Origin: Paracoccus alkanivorans
GTDB taxonomy: Bacteria > Pseudomonadota > Alphaproteobacteria > Rhodobacterales > Rhodobacteraceae
Assembly (NCBI RefSeq): GCF_003697785.1
Contig: NZ_QOKZ01000005.1
Coordinates: 186,001-250,000 of the forward strand
DNA length: 64,000 nucleotides
Direction of reading: 5' to 3'
Shown piece by piece: positions 58,334 through 64,000 of the stretch. The translations under genes were made by a program, and so were the position numbers. The notes beneath the pieces are model-generated. The model saw only the letters and a list, made by a program, of their open reading frames with translations. It searched no databases and was not told the DNA's origin. Numbering within the stretch: position 1 is the stretch's first letter; each line of letters begins with the position of its first letter.

Positions 58334-58918
58334 TCAAAAGCTCGAAACGCTCGCCCCGGCCGGAACCCGCACAAGACTGATGATGCTGTCCCCATATTTG
58401 CGCTGATCTATCAGCACCAGCGGCGCGGGAATGTCCGGAGGCCGCGATTCCTCCCATACGATCATCGCATCGGGAGCAATCCACCCGCCGTCAAGGGCGG
58501 ATATTACCGCCTTTTCTCCCATGCGCCTTGCATATGGCGGATCCAGAAAGACCAGCCCATGAGGCTGCCCGCCATTACCCCCCAATCTGGTGGCATCGCC
58601 CCGCCGGATCTCGACCCGGTCCGTTACCCGCGCACGCTCGGCATTGGCACGAATAAGTGCCTGCGATTTCGGTCCGTTATCCACGAAAGTTACATGATCC
58701 GCGCCACGCGACAACGCCTCCAGCCCCAGGGCGCCGGTTCCAGCGAACAGGTCCAGCACGCGGGCATTTGGAACGGGATTACCGTGATTGCCGTTGATCA
58801 GCAGGTTGAACACCGCTTCGCGCACCCGGTCTGTGGTGGGACGCAGATGGGCGGCCGCATCCCCCTGCCCCAGCTCGGCCAGCTTCAGCCCCCGGAATGT
58901 GCCGCCCACGATCCTCAT
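58334..58918 (-). CDS. rsmD: 16S rRNA (guanine-N2)-methyltransferase RsmD
   Basis: 194 residues. MRIVGGTFRGLKL at the N-terminus, RPTTDRVREAVFNLL, the SAM site VLDLFAGTGALGLEALSRGA and the catalytic LVFLDPPYARRMG. It methylates G966 of 16S rRNA. The start overlaps the stop of the upstream reductase gene by four bases. Confidence 0.95.
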   Translation of the reverse strand: MRIVGGTFRGLKLAELGQGDAAAHLRPTTDRVREAVFNLLINGNHGNPVPNARVLDLFAGTGALGLEALSRGADHVTFVDNGPKSQALIRANAERARVTDRVEIRRGDATRLGGNGGQPHGLVFLDPPYARRMGEKAVISALDGGWIAPDAMIVWEESRPPDIPAPLVLIDQRKYGDSIISLVRVPAGASVSSF

Positions 58919-60117
58919 GCAAGCAGCGTCTTGAGATCGGGGACGCCGGGAACCAGATCGGGATCGGGAGAGCGTCCGGCCTCGATCAGGCGCTTGCCGA
59001 TCATATAGGCGCGGGCATCGTTCAGCGCATCGACGGCGCGCAGTTCAGTCCCCGCGAAATACCAGACCGAGCCGCCATGCGCCCCGTCGCCCGGCCGGGT
59101 AACGATCCTGTCGTAATCCGTGCCAAGACCGGCAATCTGCAACTTGGCGTCGAACTGGTCGGACCAGAACCACGGCCTGGCGATATAGGGCCTTGCCGCC
59201 CCAAGGATATTGTCCGCCACGGCCTCGGCCATGTCGATGGCGTTGCCCACGCTTTCCAGCCGGATGCGTCCACCGCGCCAGGGAAAGCTGGCGCAATCGC
59301 CCGCTGCCCAGATGGCCGGATCGGAGCTTTGCCCGAATTCATTGGTGGCGATCCCGTTGTCGAGCGCCAGCCCCGCATTCCTTGCCAAGTCCGTTTCCGG
59401 CATGATCCCTATCCCGGTCACGGCCAGATCGGCGGGCAGGGTCCGGCCATCACCCAATGTGACGCCGGTCACCCGCCCGTCACCGGTCAGGCGGGTGACC
59501 GTCACTCCCTCGATGATCTCGACACCATGCGCGCGGTGCAGTGCCCTGATCATGTCCGCCGTCTCGGGCGCGGCAACCCTGCCAAGAATGCGTTGCGCGG
59601 CCTCGACCAGCGTGACCTCCAGTCCCAGCTTGCGTGCAACCGCCGCCGCCTCCAGCCCGATATAGCCGCCGCCGATCACCACCAGCCGGCGGCCGGGCTG
59701 CATCTCGGGTGCCATCAGATCCACATCGGAGAGGTTGCGGATGACATGAACTCCCGGCAGTTCCCCGCCGATCTCCGCAGGCAGGCGGCGTGGCGCGGCG
59801 CCCAGGGTCAGGGCCAGCGCGTCATATTCGATCTCGCCCCGATCCGTTGTCACCTTGCGGCGAGCCCGGTCAATCGAAACGGCGCATTCCTCCAGCCGCA
59901 ACTCGATCCCCTGCTCCCGCCACCATTCGGGCGCGCGCAGGACCAGCCGGTCAACGCCCATCTCGCCCAGCAGATAGGCCTTGGAGAGCGGCGGGCGCTG
60001 ATAGGGCGCGGCGGATTCCGCCCCGATCACGGTCAGCGGTCCGTCATGGCCATTGGCCCTGAGCCGTGCCGCCATCGAGGCCGCCGCCTGCCCCGCCCCG
60101 AGGATCACGATCCGCAT
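58915..60117 (-). CDS. FAD-dependent NAD(P)H oxidoreductase (ferredoxin reductase type)
   Basis: 400 residues. FAD site MRIVILGAGQAAASMAARLR at the start, RPPLSKAYL, second dinucleotide site LVVIGGGYIGLEAAAVARKLG, and IWAAGDCA near the C-terminal third. It resembles reductase components of oxygenase systems (rhodocoxin or putidaredoxin reductase). No oxygenase or ferredoxin gene is adjacent, so its partner is unknown. The start at 60117 is taken from the first FAD-motif Met; coupled to rsmD. Confidence 0.88.
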   Translation of the reverse strand: MRIVILGAGQAAASMAARLRANGHDGPLTVIGAESAAPYQRPPLSKAYLLGEMGVDRLVLRAPEWWREQGIELRLEECAVSIDRARRKVTTDRGEIEYDALALTLGAAPRRLPAEIGGELPGVHVIRNLSDVDLMAPEMQPGRRLVVIGGGYIGLEAAAVARKLGLEVTLVEAAQRILGRVAAPETADMIRALHRAHGVEIIEGVTVTRLTGDGRVTGVTLGDGRTLPADLAVTGIGIMPETDLARNAGLALDNGIATNEFGQSSDPAIWAAGDCASFPWRGGRIRLESVGNAIDMAEAVADNILGAARPYIARPWFWSDQFDAKLQIAGLGTDYDRIVTRPGDGAHGGSVWYFAGTELRAVDALNDARAYMIGKRLIEAGRSPDPDLVPGVPDLKTLLA

Positions 60118-60200
60118 CACGCCGCCTTTCCACATCTGGTTTGTCGCCGGGTTGCAACCTATAGTCGGGCCGAATCCAATGCAATTCAGGAGAACAGGCG

Positions 60201-60686
60201 ATGAGCATCTCGACAGGCGACGATTTTCCCCAGAGCAAGCTCTTGCGGGTGGGCGAAAGCGGCCCCGAAGCGGTCGATACGGGCGATCTGGCCAAGGGCC
60301 GGGTGGCGGTCTTCGGCCTGCCGGGCGCGTTCACCGGCACCTGCACCAATGCTCATATGCCCAGCTTCATCCGCACCGCCGACCAGTTTCGTGCCAAGGG
60401 CGTGGACCGCATCATCTGCCTGACCGTCAACGATCCTTTCGTCTGCGACGCATGGGCCAAATCGACCGGCGCGCCGGATGCGGGAATCGAGGTTCTCGCC
60501 GATGCCGATGGCAGCGTGACCAACGCGCTCGGGCTTAGTTTCGACGCGCCACCAGCCGGGCTTTACGGCCGCTGCAAACGCTTTGCCGCATTGCTGAAAG
60601 ACGGCAAGTTCGAGGTGATCGATATCGAGGATTCGCCGGGCCAGTGCAGCGTCAGCGCCGGAGAGGCCTTACTGGAAAAGGTCTGA
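60201..60686 (+). CDS. Peroxiredoxin (Prx5/AhpE-TSA type)
   Basis: 161 residues. The peroxidatic Cys is in PGAFTGTCTNAHMP, followed by CLTVNDPFVCDAWAKS with a probable resolving Cys, and the Prx5-like C-terminus (EDSPGQCSVSAGEALL). It reduces hydroperoxides, probably with glutaredoxin/glutathione. CAGGAGAA precedes the ATG. Confidence 0.93.
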   Translation: MSISTGDDFPQSKLLRVGESGPEAVDTGDLAKGRVAVFGLPGAFTGTCTNAHMPSFIRTADQFRAKGVDRIICLTVNDPFVCDAWAKSTGAPDAGIEVLADADGSVTNALGLSFDAPPAGLYGRCKRFAALLKDGKFEVIDIEDSPGQCSVSAGEALLEKV

Positions 60687-60696
60687 ACGAAACCTG

Positions 60697-60722
60697 GGCG
60701 GGATTGTCTTGGCAATCCCGCC
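60697..60722. terminator. Hairpin after peroxiredoxin gene
   Basis: GGCGGGATTG, a six-base loop and CAATCCCGCC form a perfect 10-bp stem starting 10 bases after the stop. There is no clean T tract, so termination is likely but not certain. Confidence 0.45.
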
Positions 60723-60817
60723 ACCGCCCTTTCCGGCTCCTTCGGAATGGCTGACCGCACCGAGCCTGCGCTTTTGCGCAATGCACCATCATAGACCGAT
60801 CCGAAGCAGGGAAAGAT

Positions 60818-61060
60818 TCACCTCGGTCCCATCTGGCCGATCACGGCGAAAATGGTGGCAAATAGCACTCCCCAAAACAGTGCATTCCACCAGAACAGCT
60901 TGTGTGGCCCGAACAGCGCCCGGTTGGGGTCACGGCCAATGCCCTGGCGAAATTTCTCCTCGCGCTTGGCAAATCCCTTGCGTTGGGCAGGTGATCTGGT
61001 GGCGAGGGCGAGCAGCGGGCCAGCAACGACCCCCACCAGGACTGCGAAGAAAATCATCAT
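60818..61060 (-). CDS. Small membrane protein of unknown function
   Basis: 80 residues with two hydrophobic segments (MMIFFAVLVGVVAGPLLALA near the start and WWNALFWGVLFATIFAVIG at the end) around a basic, polar linker (SPAQRKGFAKREEKFRQGIG). The start at 61060 has GGAG eight bases upstream; the longer open frame to 61165 overlaps the preceding gene and is less likely. No family recognised. It lies 77 bases after the GNAT/FemAB-like gene and may be co-transcribed. Confidence 0.6.
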   Translation of the reverse strand: MMIFFAVLVGVVAGPLLALATRSPAQRKGFAKREEKFRQGIGRDPNRALFGPHKLFWWNALFWGVLFATIFAVIGQMGPR

Positions 61061-61137
61061 GTTAGAACGCTCCATCGGGCCTTGCCCTATCATCCGGAAA
61101 TCAACTGCAACCGCAAGTGTGCCCGGCGGATAGGCGG

Positions 61138-62271
61138 CTACCCGTCCTTGCGGAACGGTCCCCAATCCGTCAGCATCCCGATCTCTTCGCCCATCGCCTC
61201 ACGCTCCTGGTCCAGGTAATCGGCCACCGCGCGCAGAAATCCTTCCTCGCGCAACCAGTGCAGCGAGTGGATCTCGACCGGCAGGTAACCGCGGGCCAGC
61301 TTGTGTTCGCCCTGCGCCCCGGCCTCGACGCGGGACAGGCCCCGCGCGATGGCGTAGTCGATGGCCTGATGGTAGCACAGTTCGAAATGCAGAAAGGCGT
61401 GATCCTCGACACAGCCCCAATAGCGGCCATATAGCGCATCCGGGCCGATGAAATTCAGCGCCCCTGCAATGGGTTTCCCGTCGCGTTCGGCCAACACCAG
61501 CAGCACATCGTCGCGCATGTTCTCCTGCACAAGATCGAAGAAACTGCGGGTCAGGTAAGGCTGGCCCCATTTGCGGTTGCCGGTGTCCTGGTAGAATTCC
61601 CAGAAGGCATCCCAGTGCTCGGGCCGAAGATCGTCGCCGGTCAATTGCCGGATGGTCCCGCCAAAGCCCTGTGCACGCTGGCGTTCCTTGCGGATCGCCT
61701 TGCGCTTGCGCGATGACAGTTCGGCCAGGAAAGCATCGAAACTGTCGTAATCGCGGTTGAGCCAGTGGAATTGCTGGGTGACGCGCGGCAGGAACCCTGC
61801 CTCTTCGCCCAAGGTAGCCTCTTCCGCAGTGCAGAAGGTCACATGGACACCGGAACAGCCTGCGCGTTCCGCCACCTGCGCCATCCCAGACAGGAGGGCC
61901 TGCCGCACCGCAGGATCGGGAGACAAGAGGCGCGGTCCGGTCACCGGGGTGAAGGGCACCGCGCATTGCAGTTTGGGATAATAGCGTCCGCCCGCCCGCA
62001 GATAGGCCTGCGCCCATGCATGATCGAAGATATATTCTCCCTGGCTGTGCGATTTCGCATAGAGCGGCGCGGCGCCGACGATCCGCCCGTCGCATTCCAC
62101 CGTCAGGTGCAGTGCCTGCCAGCCGCTGCCCGGCCCGACCGATCCCGATTGCTCCAGCGCGTCCAGGAAGCGGTGGCTGGTAAAGGGATGATCGCCGGCC
62201 AGCCCGTCCCAGATATCGGCGGGAATTTCCGAGATGGCGGCATGGGTGGTCAGGGTGAGGGAGGCGCTCAT
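61138..62271 (-). CDS. GNAT/FemAB-like N-acyltransferase (DUF482, peptidogalycan-type)
   Basis: 377 residues. The pattern FTSHRFLDALEQSGSVGPGSGWQ, the YPKLQCAVPFTPVTGPRLL block, SSRKRKAIRKERQRAQ and FELCYHQAIDYAIARGLSRVEAGAQGEHKLARGYLPVEIHSLHWL match the DUF482/FemAB-like family, whose two GNAT-type folds may transfer aminoacyl or acyl groups. The exact reaction is not established in the family as far as I know. Confidence 0.85.
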   Translation of the reverse strand: MSASLTLTTHAAISEIPADIWDGLAGDHPFTSHRFLDALEQSGSVGPGSGWQALHLTVECDGRIVGAAPLYAKSHSQGEYIFDHAWAQAYLRAGGRYYPKLQCAVPFTPVTGPRLLSPDPAVRQALLSGMAQVAERAGCSGVHVTFCTAEEATLGEEAGFLPRVTQQFHWLNRDYDSFDAFLAELSSRKRKAIRKERQRAQGFGGTIRQLTGDDLRPEHWDAFWEFYQDTGNRKWGQPYLTRSFFDLVQENMRDDVLLVLAERDGKPIAGALNFIGPDALYGRYWGCVEDHAFLHFELCYHQAIDYAIARGLSRVEAGAQGEHKLARGYLPVEIHSLHWLREEGFLRAVADYLDQEREAMGEEIGMLTDWGPFRKDG

Positions 62272-62507
62272 GCGGTGAAACTAGGCATTCCGGCGGGATT
62301 TGTCAGGGGGCCAATGCGTGAGGGCGGGGCAATTGTCATCACCCCGTCGCAAAACCTCCCTACGCGCCGCATCCCTGCGTCGGTTCGCCGAAAAATTCAG
62401 CAAACCATCAGACCGCCTCGCCCGTCGCGATACCTCGTGGGCGATCTCGTGACCGGCAGGGGCGATACCTTTCCGGTCAGGATCGTCGGCCGGGTCGAGG
62501 ACCGGGC

Positions 62508-63953
62508 TCAGGCATTCACGCATTCTCGGATCATCGCCTTTGCACCCTTTTCGACCAGCCCTGACAATGCCGCCGTCAGGTCATCGGCAAAGCCCGCATC
62601 CTCGCGCAAGACCGGGGGAAAGACCTCGGCCAGCGCCAGGAAACCTTGCACGGTCCGGGCCGAATCCTCCTGCCACAATTCGGCCAGCCGGGGTGCGAGC
62701 GGGTCCTTGACCTCGATGGGCTTCCCGGCCTCGTCCCGGCCCGAGGCATAGCGCATCCATGCCGCGACTGCCAAGGTAAGGCCCGGTACCGCCCTGCCTG
62801 CCGCCCGCGCCTCGGCGATGGTGCCGAGTATCCGCTGCGGCAGTTTCTGGCTGCCATCCATAGCGATCTGCCATGTCCGATGCCGGATCGCGGGATTGGC
62901 ATAGCGGTCATGCAGCGCATCCGCGTAAGCCGCCAGATCGACGCCGGGGGGCGAGGTCAGCGCGGGGATGATCTCGCCCTGCCACAGCCCCCGGACGAAT
63001 GCCGAGAAATCCGCATCGGCCACCGTGTCGGCGATGGTCTCGTATCCCGCCAGATAGCCCAGATAGGCCAGCGAGGAATGGGTGCCGTTCAGCATCCGCA
63101 GCTTCATATGCTCGAAAGGCGTCACGTCCTCGACCATCTGCACGCCGACCGATGCGAGATCGGGGCGGGCGCCATCGACAAAACGATCCTCAACGACCCA
63201 TTGCCGGAAGGGCTCGTGCATCACCGGGGCCTCGTCGCGCGTGCCGGTCAATGCCTCCAGCCGGTCCAGATCAGTGGGGCTGGTCGCGGGCACGATGCGG
63301 TCCACCATGGTCGAGGGAAACGCGCCCTCGGACTCGATCCAATCGGCCAGCGCCGGATCGATCAGCCGGGCGAGTTCCAGCACCACGCCCCGCACCACAT
63401 GACCGTTTTCCGGCAGGTTGTCGCAGCACAGCACGGTGAATGGCCGCAGCCCCGCCGCCCGCCGCGCCTGCAAGGCCCGCACCAGAAATCCCGGCGCGGT
63501 TTTCGGCAGCGGCTCGGCCAGGTCATGGCGGATATCGGGATGCTCGCGGTTCAGCCGCCCGGTCGAGGGTTCATGGCAATAGCCCTTTTCGGTCACGGTC
63601 AGGCTGACGATCCTCACCTGCGGCGCGGCCATCGCATCCAGCACCGCCTGACGGTCCTCGGGCGCGACCAGCACCTCGCGCAACACGCTGATAACCTGTG
63701 GTTTCTCGCCTCCGGGGCCAAGCTCCAGCGCGGTATAGGCCCAGCCCTGCGGGCGCAGCCGGTCGCGGGTGCCAGGGGATTGTAGCGACACGCCGGTAAT
63801 GCCCCAATCGCCGCCGGATTTTGCCATCGCCTCGGCGATATAGATCGCGCCATGGGCACGGAAGAACGCGCCGAGTCCCAGATGCACGATGCCCGCAGGC
63901 GTATCAGACGGTTCTCGGTAAAGCCTATCTCGCAAGCCAGCCTCCGTCGACAT
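62508..63953 (-). CDS. Mannitol dehydrogenase / D-mannonate oxidoreductase family protein
   Basis: 481 residues, the usual length. IVHLGLGAFFRAHGAIYI is the NAD-binding start of the long-chain polyol dehydrogenases, followed by VTEKGYC, LCCDNLPENGHVVRGVV, FPSTMVDRIVPATSP and KLRMLNGTHSSLAYLGYLAG, the catalytic Lys segment. It may oxidise mannitol, arabinitol or mannonate. The ATG at 63953 overlaps the end of the upstream SDR gene by 29 bases; a later TTG start is possible. The 236 bases between its stop and the GNAT gene hold no gene I recognise. Confidence 0.85.
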   Translation of the reverse strand: MSTEAGLRDRLYREPSDTPAGIVHLGLGAFFRAHGAIYIAEAMAKSGGDWGITGVSLQSPGTRDRLRPQGWAYTALELGPGGEKPQVISVLREVLVAPEDRQAVLDAMAAPQVRIVSLTVTEKGYCHEPSTGRLNREHPDIRHDLAEPLPKTAPGFLVRALQARRAAGLRPFTVLCCDNLPENGHVVRGVVLELARLIDPALADWIESEGAFPSTMVDRIVPATSPTDLDRLEALTGTRDEAPVMHEPFRQWVVEDRFVDGARPDLASVGVQMVEDVTPFEHMKLRMLNGTHSSLAYLGYLAGYETIADTVADADFSAFVRGLWQGEIIPALTSPPGVDLAAYADALHDRYANPAIRHRTWQIAMDGSQKLPQRILGTIAEARAAGRAVPGLTLAVAAWMRYASGRDEAGKPIEVKDPLAPRLAELWQEDSARTVQGFLALAEVFPPVLREDAGFADDLTAALSGLVEKGAKAMIRECVNA

Positions 63954-64000
63954 TCAGCACCGCCCCGTTGATGTAATCCGAGGCGGGTGCGGCCAGAAAA
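63925..64000 (-). CDS. 3' end of a short-chain dehydrogenase gene (continues beyond window)
   Basis: The last 24 codons read FLAAPASDYINGAVLNVDGG and WLAR with TAG at 63925. DYINGAVLNVDGGWL is the standard C-terminal motif of SDR enzymes. It precedes and overlaps the polyol dehydrogenase gene, so the two probably form a sugar-acid or polyol catabolic operon. Confidence 0.85.
   Translation of the reverse strand, partial: FLAAPASDYINGAVLNVDGGWLAR

Overview
The window reads as chromosomal DNA of a GC-rich alphaproteobacterium of the Paracoccus/Rhodobacteraceae type. This is inferred from high GC, dense head-to-tail operons with ATGA or GTGA start/stop overlaps, and familiar gene neighbourhoods: hslO-nudL-cca, rimP-nusA-ylxR-infB, argJ-PPIase-secA. 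No tRNA, rRNA or CRISPR array was found.

Layout. 1-1.7 kb: 3' part of a receiver/PP2C phosphatase and a convergent NUDIX gene with overlapping tails. 1.8-7.7 kb: hslO-nudL-cca-ABC exporter-RNA methyltransferase, each start overlapping the previous stop from nudL on. 7.7-9.7 kb: two L,D-transpeptidases around a CAP-domain lipoprotein. 9.8-15.8 kb: hemH and a methyltransferase, divergent comF-glutaredoxin-nitrilase-MarR, ubiG and pip. 15.9-21.4 kb: the rimP-nusA-ylxR-infB translation/transcription operon, preceded by a promoter followed by an intrinsic terminator, which suggests an attenuated leader. 21.5-27.2 kb: a 42-residue small protein gene, mutT, argJ, a parvulin PPIase and secA. 27.4-32.1 kb: a type I secretion ABC/adaptor pair without outer-membrane partner or substrate, then an AtoE-type transporter.

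32.2-54.2 kb is an accessory, rearranged region. It is bracketed by an internally deleted dinB remnant (minus strand) and an intact dinB (plus strand), so about 20 kb lies between inverted dinB arms. Inside are: (a) a peptide export locus with a C39-peptidase ABC exporter, a HlyD-like adaptor and a small double-glycine-leader precursor with a Gly/Ala-rich core and a proline-rich repeat tail; (b) a carbohydrate module (CUT2-type ABC transporter, SDR, FGGY kinase, LacI regulator with a 24-bp palindromic operator) best explained as ribitol/pentitol uptake and conversion to a ribulose phosphate; (c) a flavoprotein dehydrogenase; (d) a decayed AraC-type regulator; (e) a single-module C-A-PCP-TE nonribosomal peptide synthetase with a glycine-like specificity pocket, followed by a DUF4377-like lipoprotein gene; (f) IS5-family relics, a frameshifted small DNA-binding-type gene and a truncated integrase-like gene.

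54.4-64 kb returns to core-type genes: ygfZ with an MsbA-like exporter, a class V aminotransferase, rsmD with an FAD reductase, peroxiredoxin, a small membrane protein, a FemAB/GNAT-like protein, a mannitol/mannonate dehydrogenase-family gene and the 3' end of an SDR gene.

The least familiar systems are the double-glycine peptide exporter at 32.9-36.7 kb and the stand-alone one-module NRPS at 47.4-51.3 kb.
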